Below are positions 1-6,334 of a stretch of 17,435 nt of DNA, piece by piece. The position numbers and the translations under genes are program-made. How positions within the stretch are numbered: the first letter of the stretch is position 1; each line of letters starts with the position of its first letter. Source of the stretch: DASZZY01 sp036260395 (GTDB lineage: Bacteria; Actinomycetota; UBA4738; CALAEC01); assembly GCA_036260395.1 (NCBI GenBank), contig DASZZY010000211.1, forward strand, positions 1-17,435. Direction: 5' to 3'. A model generated the notes under the pieces. That model was not told where the DNA came from, ran no database searches, and worked only from the letters and a program-made list of their open reading frames with translations.

Positions 1-875
1 GCGCCGGACGTTGGCGTGCCCGCCGGCCCGGAGGCCGGGGCAGGCGGCGGCGGGCTCGGCGGAGCGGGCGGCGGGGTGCTGGGCGACGCGGGGGCGGGCG
101 GCAGCACCGGTGCGGTGACGTTCGGCGAGGGTTCGGGGGCCGCCTCGGGGGGCGGCTCCTGGGTGCCGGCAGCGGCGGGTTCGGCGACGGGGCCGGCCAC
201 GGGCCCGGCGTGGTGGCGCGCCGGCTGGTCCGACGCCCGGGGCTCCCGCGGAGGACCCGGCGGAGCGGGGGGCGGGCCCGGCGCGGCGGGGCGCGGGCCG
301 GTGTCCTGCGGCTCGGACGCCGACGCCGGCGCCGGAGCGGCCGGCCGCTCCGGCTCGCTCGGCTCGGCCTCGGCCCCACGCCGCGCCTCCTCCTTGAGGA
401 AGCGCGCATGGTCCTGGATCAGCCCGGCCATCTGCTGGAGGAACCGACGCTCGCGGGCCAGGAACGCGCTCCCGGGCACGGCCGCCGCCTGCGGCGCCGC
501 TCCAGCCTGGCCGCTCGCCGCGGCGCTCATCTCCTCGGCCCGGCGCTCGGCCTCCTCGACGAGCCGGGCGGCGTGCTCGCGAGCCTGGCGGACGATCTCC
601 GCGGCCCGCCGCTCCGCATCGGCGGTCCCCCCGGCGGCGCCCGGGCCGGCGTCACGGACCGACTCGGCGAGCCGCTTGTTCTCCTCGTGGAGGGCCGCCA
701 GCGTCTCGGTCACCTGGTCGAGGAACTGGTCCACGTCCCGTTCGTTGTAGCCGCGGAACGCGAGGCGGAACACCTTCTCCTGGACGTCGACGGGCTGGAG
801 GCGGGCCTGCTGCTGGACCGCCTCCGGCTCGGCGAACGCCCCGGCCTCGCGCTCGCGTTTCCTCCTGCGTCTCAC
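1..875 (-). CDS. divIVA: DivIVA/Wag31-type polar and septal scaffold protein (3' end outside window)
   Basis: The reading frame is open from a GTG at 875 to the window edge, so the C-terminus is missing (291 codons seen). An AAGGAGG ribosome site at 881-887, five bases upstream, fixes the start. Residues about 33-72 are the DivIVA N-terminal domain, with the signature FRGYNERDVDQFLDQV followed by the start of a coiled coil. A second helical, charged stretch covers about 86-116, and another about 135-162 (FLQQMAGLIQDHARFLKEE). From about residue 165 onward the visible protein is a low-complexity Pro/Ala-rich tail. The family binds curved membrane at poles and septa and, in Actinobacteria, organises wall synthesis. 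A basic leader of about 30 residues (MRRRRKRERE...) precedes the domain, which is longer than in Wag31, where the domain starts almost at the first residue. The gene lies 16 bases after yggT, the usual actinobacterial position. Confidence 0.93.
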   Translation of the reverse strand, partial: MRRRRKREREAGAFAEPEAVQQQARLQPVDVQEKVFRLAFRGYNERDVDQFLDQVTETLAALHEENKRLAESVRDAGPGAAGGTADAERRAAEIVRQAREHAARLVEEAERRAEEMSAAASGQAGAAPQAAAVPGSAFLARERRFLQQMAGLIQDHARFLKEEARRGAEAEPSEPERPAAPAPASASEPQDTGPRPAAPGPPPAPPGPPREPRASDQPARHHAGPVAGPVAEPAAAGTQEPPPEAAPEPSPNVTAPVLPPAPASPSTPPPAPPSPPPPAPASGPAGTPTSG

Positions 876-891
876 GTCTGCCTCCTTCCGC

Positions 892-1164
892 CTACAGGCC
901 GAACCCGCACCCGATGGCGGCCTGGATCACCCCGAGCGCGATGAACACGATGATCGGGGAGAAGTCGAAGCCCATGGCGCCCATCCTAACGGTCGGGAGC
1001 AACCCGCGGACCAGCCGCAGCACGGGCTCCGTCAGGTCGTGGATCAGCTCGAACAGCCGTCGCCCCAGCTCTCCGCGGGGAGGGGGGAACCACGACAGCA
1101 GGATCCTGGCGAACAGCACGAACCAGTAGAGCGTCAGCAGGATGCAGATGACCTGAAGGATCAC
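892..1164 (-). CDS. yggT: YggT family integral membrane protein
   Basis: This encodes a 90-residue membrane protein starting with GTG at 1164, with a modest GGGA ribosome site six bases upstream. It has two hydrophobic segments, about residues 2-25 and 66-88. They are separated by a cytoplasmic-looking loop carrying the family pattern RILLSWFPP, then LTEPVLRLVRGLLP, then DFSPIIVF. YggT proteins are conserved beside sepF and divIVA in Gram-positive dcw clusters. Their molecular role is not settled; links to division, osmotic response and membrane complexes have been suggested. Length and motifs fit a single-repeat YggT. The gene is expected to be co-transcribed with sepF and divIVA; a hairpin-forming repeat lies in the 63-base gap upstream. 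Confidence 0.93.
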   Translation of the reverse strand: MILQVICILLTLYWFVLFARILLSWFPPPRGELGRRLFELIHDLTEPVLRLVRGLLPTVRMGAMGFDFSPIIVFIALGVIQAAIGCGFGL

Positions 1165-1197
1165 GAACGCTCCCTTCGGTCCCCTCCCGGACCGGCG

Positions 1198-1219
1198 GCT
1201 CCGGGCGGAGCCCCGGAGC
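1198..1219 (-). repeat. Perfect 8-bp inverted repeat between sepF and yggT
   Basis: The arms GCTCCGGG (1198-1205) and CCCGGAGC (1212-1219) are exact reverse complements separated by six bases. The repeat sits inside the 63-base gap between the sepF stop and the yggT start. In the transcript it would form a short, very stable GC hairpin. No T-run follows on the minus strand, so it is not a classic intrinsic terminator. It could mark an RNA processing or attenuation point, or be chance in GC-rich DNA. Confidence 0.5.
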
Positions 1220-1227
1220 GGTCGCCG

Positions 1228-1737
1228 TCAGAACTGATTGTAGAAGCCGCCCTCCCGGAGCCGTTCCCGCTCCTCGGCGGAGACGTCCACGTCGGCGGGG
1301 GTCAGGAGGTACACCCGGTTGGCGACCAGCTCGATCTTGCCGTCGTGGGCGAAGACCAACCCCGAGGCGAAGTCGACCAGCCGTCGGGCGATGTGATCCT
1401 CGGTCCCCTGGAGGTTCATGATCACCGGGATCCCGTCCTTGAACCGCTCGCCCAGCTCCCGGGCCTCGTTGAACCGCTTGGGCTCGGCGCGGTGGATCGT
1501 GCCCGAGGTCGAGCGGCTCTGGGGGATGGTCCGGACGATGGCCTCGGGCTCGTGGCCGCCGACCGGGCCCTCGCCCCCCGGCCGCTCCATGGGCCGCGCC
1601 GGGCTCCGCTCGTTGCCGCCCATCCGTCGCGTGGCGATGGCGGGCTCCGGCTCGGGCGCGACGCGCTCCGCGCCGGGGTACTCGTCCTCCTCCACCAGGC
1701 CGAGGTACTTCATCGTCTTGCGCCACACACCTGCCAC
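1228..1737 (-). CDS. sepF: SepF, membrane anchor of the FtsZ ring
   Basis: This encodes 169 residues starting with GTG at 1737, preceded by a strong AAGGAGGAG ribosome site (1742-1750). The N-terminus (MAGVWRKTMKYLGL) is the amphipathic membrane-targeting helix typical of SepF. It is followed by a variable acidic/proline linker (about residues 17-75) and the SepF core domain (about 78-150), including the pattern EARELGERFKDGIPVIMNL and RLVDFASGLVFA. The C-terminus ends in GFYNQF, matching the actinobacterial SepF ending. SepF polymerises, binds the FtsZ C-terminal peptide and ties the Z ring to the membrane. No ftsA is present in the window, which fits SepF being the main anchor. The gene follows yggS after 11 bases, so the two are probably co-transcribed. 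Confidence 0.97.
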   Translation of the reverse strand: MAGVWRKTMKYLGLVEEDEYPGAERVAPEPEPAIATRRMGGNERSPARPMERPGGEGPVGGHEPEAIVRTIPQSRSTSGTIHRAEPKRFNEARELGERFKDGIPVIMNLQGTEDHIARRLVDFASGLVFAHDGKIELVANRVYLLTPADVDVSAEERERLREGGFYNQF

Positions 1738-1748
1738 CGCACTCCTCC

Positions 1749-2420
1749 TTACCGCCGGGGGCCGAACAGCGCCGTCCCCACGCGCACCATCGTAGCGCCT
1801 TCCTCCACGGCGTCCTCGTAATCAGCCGACATTCCCATCGACAGCTCCCGCACCCCGCCGAACCGCCGGCGCAGGCCGTCGCGGAGCTCGCGGAGCCGCG
1901 CGAACCACCGGCGGGCCGGGCCCTCCAGCGGCGCCACGGTCATCAGGCCCTCGATCCGTAGCCCCGGCTCGGCCGCCAGGTCCTCGACGAACCCGTCCAC
2001 CTCCTCGGGCCGCGCGCCGACCCGATGGCCCGTGAAGTCGACCTCTACCAGGCAGCGGACCGCGGACCCGCGCTCGGCGGCCAGCCTCGCCAGTCGCCGG
2101 GCCGCCGCCCCCGGCTCGAGCGTCTGGACCACGTCGGCGCCGTCCAGCACGGCCGTCACCTTGTTGCGCTGGAGCCGCCCCACGTAGTGCCACGTGGCCC
2201 CGGGGGCCGCGGCGCGCTTGGCGGCGAGCTCCTGGGCGTAGTTCTCGCCGAAGTCGCCGAGGCCGGCGGCCGACGCCCGCCGCACGAGCTCGGGGGGCAC
2301 GAGCTTGGTGATGCCGATGAGCCGCACCTCCTCCGTCCGGCGCCCGGCGCGCTCGCACGCCCGGGCGATCCGCTGGCGGACCTCGTCGAGGCCCCGCTCG
2401 GGTCCGGCGGATTCTACCAC
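1749..2420 (-). CDS. yggS: YggS/PLPBP family pyridoxal phosphate homeostasis protein
   Basis: This encodes 223 residues if the GTG at 2420 is the start. An alternative in-frame GTG at 2432 gives four more residues. The frame is open further upstream to 2762, but there it overlaps pgeF and has no homology-like sequence. The PLP-binding lysine sits in GITKLVPPE (about K39). Other family patterns are FGENYAQEL (58-66), HYVGRLQRNKV (78-88) and the C-terminal phosphate-binding stretch SMGMSADYEDAVEEGATMVRVGTALFG. The protein is a single alanine-racemase-like TIM barrel that binds PLP without known catalysis and buffers vitamin B6 and amino acid pools. It is a standard member of the ftsZ-sepF neighbourhood. 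An AGGAG lies 11 bases before the 2420 start, rather far, so the exact start is uncertain. Confidence 0.93.
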   Translation of the reverse strand: MVESAGPERGLDEVRQRIARACERAGRRTEEVRLIGITKLVPPELVRRASAAGLGDFGENYAQELAAKRAAAPGATWHYVGRLQRNKVTAVLDGADVVQTLEPGAAARRLARLAAERGSAVRCLVEVDFTGHRVGARPEEVDGFVEDLAAEPGLRIEGLMTVAPLEGPARRWFARLRELRDGLRRRFGGVRELSMGMSADYEDAVEEGATMVRVGTALFGPRR

Positions 2421-2431
2421 TCCAGTTGACA

Positions 2432-2445
2432 CTCCTGGACAGGAG
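2432..2445 (-). repeat. Short palindrome upstream of yggS
   Basis: The arms CTCCTG (2432-2437) and CAGGAG (2440-2445) are perfect reverse complements around a two-base centre. It lies in the 55-base gap between pgeF and yggS. Read on the minus strand, its downstream arm contains the AGGAG that is the best ribosome site candidate for yggS. It could be a protein-binding palindrome or just a byproduct of that ribosome site. Confidence 0.35.
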
Positions 2446-2475
2446 CGATCAAGCGTTTCCGCACGGTTCCTTCCG

Positions 2476-3279
2476 TCACAGGAGCATCGCCACCCCGGCC
2501 TGGCGGCCGGACCTCCCGTCGCGGCGGTACGAGAAGAACCGGTCCGGGTGGCACGCCGTGCAGTCGTCGGCCCGCTCGACCTCGGCGATCCCGGCATCCC
2601 GGAGGACGGCCTCGGCGGTCCGCGGCAGGTCGAGGAACGCCCGGCCCGCCCGCCGCTCGACCCGGGCCCGGTTCCCGGTGGCGGCGTCCACCGCAGCCGC
2701 CACGTCCTCGCCGACCTCGTAGTGGCAGGGGCCGATCGCGGGGCCGATGGCCGCGGCGCCACCGTCCGGCAGCAGGGCGGCCGCCCGCTGGAGGATCCCG
2801 GCCGCGATGCCCCTCCACCCGGCGTGGACGACGGCCACGGTGCCGCCGTCGGCCAGCACGACCGGCACGCAGTCGGCGACGAGCACGGCCACCGGCGTCC
2901 CCGGGCGCGCGGTCACCAGCGCGTCCGCCGGCCCCAGGATCCCCGCGGGCGCATCGAACCCCGCCCCGGCCCGGCGGGGCCCGATGCGGACCACCCCCCG
3001 GCCGTGGACCTGGCGGGCCAGCGCGAAGGGCGGGACGCCGAGCGCCCGCGCCGCCCGGCGGCGGTTCTCCACGACCCGCTCGGGGCGATCGCCCGTCCGG
3101 AACCCGAGGTTCAGCGTCCGGTACGGGCCGCTGCTGACCCCGCCGCGGCGCTCCGTGAAGGCGGCCAGCACGCCGCGTCGTTCCATCCCCGGGGCCACCA
3201 GCGCGGTGACCCCCTCGCGTCGGCGTCGTCGTTCCACGATCGGTGGATGCGTGGGGGCGGGAAGGTCCTTCACCGTCAA
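2476..3279 (-). CDS. pgeF: PgeF-like peptidoglycan editing factor (multicopper polyphenol oxidoreductase / DUF152 fold)
   Basis: This encodes up to 267 residues. Metal- and substrate-site motifs of the family are all visible: FTERRGGVS (41-49), RQVHG (89-93), ADC (135-137), HAGWRG (152-157), GPAIGPCHYEVG (179-190) and CTACHPDRFFSYRRD (240-254). These supply the conserved His and Cys ligands. The family was named laccase-like, but YfiH/PgeF in E. coli hydrolyses wrongly made UDP-MurNAc-L-Ser and so guards precursor quality. Purine nucleoside phosphorylase activity is known for relatives such as FAMIN. Its place after ftsZ and among mur genes fits the editing role. The start is uncertain: the longest option is TTG at 3279, with GTG at 3273 and ATG at 3186 as alternatives; none has a good ribosome site. 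Confidence 0.92.
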   Translation of the reverse strand: MTVKDLPAPTHPPIVERRRRREGVTALVAPGMERRGVLAAFTERRGGVSSGPYRTLNLGFRTGDRPERVVENRRRAARALGVPPFALARQVHGRGVVRIGPRRAGAGFDAPAGILGPADALVTARPGTPVAVLVADCVPVVLADGGTVAVVHAGWRGIAAGILQRAAALLPDGGAAAIGPAIGPCHYEVGEDVAAAVDAATGNRARVERRAGRAFLDLPRTAEAVLRDAGIAEVERADDCTACHPDRFFSYRRDGRSGRQAGVAMLL

Positions 3280-3354
3280 GGCGGGGGAAGGGCGCCTGGG
3301 CGGTCCCCCCCGCCCCCACGTCTCTGGAGGCCGGCCGGTGGCCTGCCTCGTGGC

Positions 3355-4503
3355 CTACCTCTTGAGGAAGTCGGGGATGTCGATCTCCTCGTCGCTCTCC
3401 TCGAAGGCCGCCGCCGGCGTGGGCGCCGGCTGGAACAGGTCCTCCTCGCGGTCGGGCTCCCGGAGCAGCGACGGGACCGGCATCTCCTCTCCCTCCTCCT
3501 CCGCCGGCAGCGGCGCCTCCCGGAACGTCCGGACCGGGGGGCGACCGCCGGCGGCGAGCTTGTCGAACCCGGCGGCGATCACCGTGACGCGGACCTCGTC
3601 GCCGAGCGCGTCGTCGATCACGGCGCCGAAGATGATGTTCGCCTCGGGGTGCGCCGCCCGGGTGATCGTCTCGGCGGCGCGGTTGGCCTCGTGCAGCGTG
3701 AGCTCCGAGCCGCCGGCGATCGACAGCAGCAGCCCCTTGGCGCCCTCGATCGACGCCTCGAGGAGCGGCGAGGAGATCGCGTTCTTGGCCGCCTCCTCCG
3801 CGCGGTCCTCCCCGGCGGCGTTGCCCATGCCCATGAGCGCCGAGCCCGCGCCGGTCAGGACGGTGCGGACGTCGGCGAAGTCGAGGTTGATGAGGCCCGG
3901 CGTCATGATGAGGTTGGTGATCCCCTCGACCCCCTGGTACAGGACCTGGTCCGCCATCCGGAACGCGTCGAGCATCGAGGTCGCCGCGTCGGCGATCTGG
4001 AGCAGGCGGTCGTTCGGGACGATGATCAGCGTGTCGACGGCCTGCTTGAGCTCGTTGATGCCCATCTCGGCCTGCGCGGCCCGGTGGCGACCCTCGAACC
4101 CGAACGGCCGGGTGACGACGCCGATCGTCAGCGCGCCGAGGTCGCGGGCGATGGCGGCCACCACGGGCGCCCCCCCGGTCCCCGTCCCGCCGCCCTCGCC
4201 GGCGGTGATGAACACCATGTCGGCGCCCTTGAGGATCTCCTCGATCTCCGCGCGGTGCTCCTCGGCGGCGCGCCGGCCGATCTCGGGGTCCGACCCCGAG
4301 CCGAGACCACGGGTGGTCTCGCGGCCGATGTCGAGCTTGACATCGGCCTCCGACATCAGGAGGGCCTGGGCGTCGGTGTTGATCGCGATGAACTCGACGC
4401 CCTTGAGCCCCGCCTCGATCATGCGGTTGACGGCGTTGACGCCGCCGCCTCCGATCCCGACGACCTTGATGACCGCCAGGTAGTTCTGCGGCGCTTGCAT
4501 CAT
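3355..4503 (-). CDS. ftsZ: FtsZ, tubulin-like GTPase of the division ring
   Basis: This encodes 382 residues from tandem ATG codons (4503 and 4500), with a GGAGG ribosome site at 4510-4514. The GTP-binding signature GGGTGTG is at residues 104-110. The glycine loop VGIGGGGVNAVNRM is at 15-28 and the synergy (T7) loop NLDFAD at 206-211. The C-terminal conserved peptide EEIDIPDFLKR is at the very end, after a variable acidic/proline linker (about 325-370); it is the docking site for SepF. FtsZ polymerises with GTP into the cytokinetic ring. One oddity is the T3 loop, which reads GLGSGSDPE where most FtsZ have GLGAGANPE or GLGAGADPE. The gene has its own promoter in the preceding 146-base gap. 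Confidence 0.99.
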   Translation of the reverse strand: MMQAPQNYLAVIKVVGIGGGGVNAVNRMIEAGLKGVEFIAINTDAQALLMSEADVKLDIGRETTRGLGSGSDPEIGRRAAEEHRAEIEEILKGADMVFITAGEGGGTGTGGAPVVAAIARDLGALTIGVVTRPFGFEGRHRAAQAEMGINELKQAVDTLIIVPNDRLLQIADAATSMLDAFRMADQVLYQGVEGITNLIMTPGLINLDFADVRTVLTGAGSALMGMGNAAGEDRAEEAAKNAISSPLLEASIEGAKGLLLSIAGGSELTLHEANRAAETITRAAHPEANIIFGAVIDDALGDEVRVTVIAAGFDKLAAGGRPPVRTFREAPLPAEEEGEEMPVPSLLREPDREEDLFQPAPTPAAAFEESDEEIDIPDFLKR

Positions 4504-4509
4504 GGCTCG

Positions 4510-4514
4510 CCTCC
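4510..4514 (-). promoter_or_regulatory. Ribosome binding site of ftsZ
   Basis: GGAGG on the minus strand lies six bases before the first of two consecutive ATG codons. This supports initiation at 4503 rather than 4500. Confidence 0.75.
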
Positions 4515-4568
4515 GTGTCTCCGGTCACTTCGGCGTCTGGGGGGTCCGCTACCTGCGGAAACGCCCTG

Positions 4569-4597
4569 ACATTCAACCTCCAGTTGAGGCTGAATGT
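4569..4597 (-). repeat. 29-bp interrupted palindrome in the ftsZ leader
   Basis: On the plus strand the outer arms are ACATTCA (4569-4575) and TGAATGT (4591-4597), exact reverse complements. After one mismatched pair, the inner arms CCTC (4577-4580) and GAGG (4586-4589) continue the symmetry around the five-base centre CAGTT. The element is AT-richer than its surroundings and lies about 28 bp downstream of the predicted -10 box, between promoter and ftsZ start. It could be an operator for a dimeric regulator or an mRNA hairpin. The CCTCAA-type half-sites look like those of some MerR-family operators, but no regulator can be named from the sequence. Confidence 0.75.
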
Positions 4598-4624
4598 TAT
4601 GTAAACCTAACCTACAAGGGCAGG

Positions 4625-4653
4625 AAGGTACACGACCGGTCCGGCGCTGTCAA
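4625..4653 (-). promoter_or_regulatory. Predicted sigma-70-type promoter for ftsZ
   Basis: On the minus strand a perfect -35 box TTGACA (4648-4653) is followed by a 17-bp spacer and a -10 box TACCTT (4625-4630). The expected transcription start is near 4617-4619, giving an ftsZ leader of about 115 bases. The -35 box overlaps the ftsQ stop codon (TGA, 4650-4652). This is the only convincing housekeeping-type promoter I see in the window. It suggests ftsZ and the genes after it have a separate supply of transcript from the long mur-fts operon. Confidence 0.72.
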
Positions 4654-5378
4654 CCCGGGGTCGCCGCCCGGAGCACCGGCGCGTCGGGCACCCGGACGTC
4701 GATGTAGCCGATCGCCACGTCCCGCTCGGCGGCCCAGGCGAGCATCGAGCGGACCGCCGCGTTCTTGGCCCGCAGCGACGACGGGGGGCCGTAGAGGACC
4801 CGCGCTCCCCCGCGGAGGCGGAGGACGACGTCGGCGCCGTCCCGGCGAACGGCGGACACTTCCGCCCGGAGGTCCGGCGGGAGCGAGCCCGCCACGAGGA
4901 GGACCGCTCCCATCCCCGCGACCGCGGCGCCGGGCGGGAGCGCCCGCGGCGCGGTCCCCACACCCGGGAGCCCCGGCGGCCGTCGCCCGGGCCGCTCGAG
5001 CACCGTGCCATCCCGCGACACGACCGCACCACCGCCCGGATCACCGACCCATCCCGCCGCCACCCGCTCGCGGATCGTGAGCACCAGCGTGGACGGGAGG
5101 CGGCGCTCCACGTCGGCCTGCGCCACCCACGGGCTGGCCTCCAGCCGGGCCCGGATCTCGTCGGCCGACACGTCGAGGACCAGGTTGTCGCCGTGCCGCA
5201 CGCCCGAGAGGCGGACCAGCCGGGCGCGCGGCAACGGGGCGTGACCGGCGACGAGGATCTCGCGGACCGCGAACACCGGCGACCGTACGGTCGCCCACGC
5301 CCCGGCGAGGAGGATGACGACGATCACCGCCACGAACGCCTTCCGCGACCGCAGCCCGGTCCGCGGCCCGGAGCTCAC
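4650..5378 (-). CDS. ftsQ: FtsQ/DivIB-type division protein with POTRA domain
   Basis: This encodes 242 residues beginning with GTG at 5378 inside a GTGA overlap with the murB stop, so translation is likely coupled. A short basic cytoplasmic tail (1-13) is followed by one transmembrane segment (about 14-31). A POTRA domain (about 36-105) then carries FAVREILVAGH, DNLVLDVSADEIRARLEASPW and the typical ERRLPSTLVLTIRER. The rest is the extracytoplasmic beta domain, including YIDVRVPD near the end. FtsQ bridges FtsL/FtsB-type proteins and early divisome components and controls septal synthesis. Length and topology are usual for Actinobacteria. The position between murB and ftsZ matches dcw order in Gram-positive bacteria. 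Confidence 0.95.
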   Translation of the reverse strand: MSSGPRTGLRSRKAFVAVIVVILLAGAWATVRSPVFAVREILVAGHAPLPRARLVRLSGVRHGDNLVLDVSADEIRARLEASPWVAQADVERRLPSTLVLTIRERVAAGWVGDPGGGAVVSRDGTVLERPGRRPPGLPGVGTAPRALPPGAAVAGMGAVLLVAGSLPPDLRAEVSAVRRDGADVVLRLRGGARVLYGPPSSLRAKNAAVRSMLAWAAERDVAIGYIDVRVPDAPVLRAATPG

Positions 5379-6334
5379 GACGCGCCCCCCACCAGGTGGA
5401 CCTCGGGCTCGAGCTCGACGCCGTGCCGTTCGCGGACGCGCTCCTGGATCAGCGCGATCAGCCGCCGGACGTCACGGGCGGTGGACCCTGGGCCGGCCAC
5501 GATGAAGTTGGCGTGCTTGCGCGAGACGCGGGCCCCGCCGACGGCCAGCTCCTTCCCCCCCGCGTCCTCGACCAGCCGCGCGGCATGGCCGCCGGGAGGG
5601 TTCTTGAAGACGCTGCCGCAGTTCGGCTCGGCCAGCGGCTGGGTGGCCCGCCGCCACGCCCGCGCCTCGTCCATGTGCCGTCGGATCTCGGCGGGATCGC
5701 CGGGGCGGAGCTCGACGCTGGCGCCGATCACCACGCTCCCCGGTGGGAGGGCGGAGTCGCGGTACCGGAACCCCGCCTCCTCACCTGCGACGGCTGTTCG
5801 GCGCCCCTCCCCCAGGAGATAGAGGTCCACGCTCCGGACGACCTCGTCGAGCGAGCGCCCGTGGGCGCCGGCGTTCATGCGCACCGAGCCGCCCAGCGAG
5901 GCGGGGATCGCCACGCCGAACTCCAGCCCCGCCAGGTGGTGAGCCAGGGCCACGCCGGCCAGGGCCGGGAGCGGCATCGCGCCGCCCGCGGTGAGGACCT
6001 CACCGTCGCGGGCCGCCCACCGGAAGGCCTTCCCCAGCCGCAGGACGATCCCCGGGAACCCCTCGTCGTCGACGAGGAGGTTCGAGCCCTTGCCGATCAC
6101 CAGCAGCGGCAGGCCGCTGGCCGCCACGGCGCGGCCGACGGCCGCCAGTTCGTCCTCCGACTCGGCCTCGAGGTACAGGGCCGCCGGGCCGCCCAGGCGG
6201 AACGACGTCAGCGGCGCCAGCGGGAACGCCCGGCGGACCCGGTCGCCGGCGACCTCCCGGAGCAGCCGCTCCGCCTCCCGTAGCGCCTCGCCCCCCGCCG
6301 CCGGGGCGACCTCACCGGCCACGGCCGCCCCCAT
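5375..6334 (-). CDS. murB: UDP-N-acetylenolpyruvoylglucosamine reductase
   Basis: This encodes 319 residues from ATG 6334; a GTG at 6322, with a better purine-rich ribosome site, is a possible alternative. MurB reduces UDP-GlcNAc-enolpyruvate to UDP-MurNAc with NADPH and FAD. The FAD-binding pattern GKGSNLLV is at 81-88, with AIPASLGGSVRMNAGAHG (142-159) following. The substrate-binding arginine and tyrosine lie in FRYRDS (189-194), the proton-donating serine in GSVFKNP (S241) and the C-terminal glutamates in ELEPEVHLVG. The GSVFKNP and C-terminal patterns fit the type II MurB of Gram-positive bacteria. The gene overlaps the murC end by 23 bases and ftsQ by 4. Its placement here is noteworthy because well-studied Streptomyces and Mycobacterium keep murB outside the dcw cluster. 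Confidence 0.96.
   Translation of the reverse strand: MGAAVAGEVAPAAGGEALREAERLLREVAGDRVRRAFPLAPLTSFRLGGPAALYLEAESEDELAAVGRAVAASGLPLLVIGKGSNLLVDDEGFPGIVLRLGKAFRWAARDGEVLTAGGAMPLPALAGVALAHHLAGLEFGVAIPASLGGSVRMNAGAHGRSLDEVVRSVDLYLLGEGRRTAVAGEEAGFRYRDSALPPGSVVIGASVELRPGDPAEIRRHMDEARAWRRATQPLAEPNCGSVFKNPPGGHAARLVEDAGGKELAVGGARVSRKHANFIVAGPGSTARDVRRLIALIQERVRERHGVELEPEVHLVGGAS

Noticed and set aside
2411..2416. TAGAAT on the minus strand as a -10 box near the yggS start
   Set aside because: It has a good -10 sequence but no acceptable -35 box at 16-18 bp, and it would start transcription inside the yggS coding region.
2426..2431. TTGACA on the plus strand
   Set aside because: No -10-like hexamer follows at 16-18 bp, and no plus-strand gene lies downstream.
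3298..3344. Short GC stems (GGGCGG/CCGCCC and AGGCC/GGCCT) in the ftsZ-pgeF gap as a terminator
   Set aside because: Stems are only 5-6 bp, no T-run follows on the minus strand, and such stems are expected often at this GC content.
2305..4569. Very long plus-strand open frame (754 codons) opposite ftsZ, pgeF and yggS
   Set aside because: It is an antisense shadow: in GC-rich DNA stop codons are rare in several frames. The translation is Arg/Pro/Gly-rich without recognisable motifs, and the opposite strand carries three clear genes.
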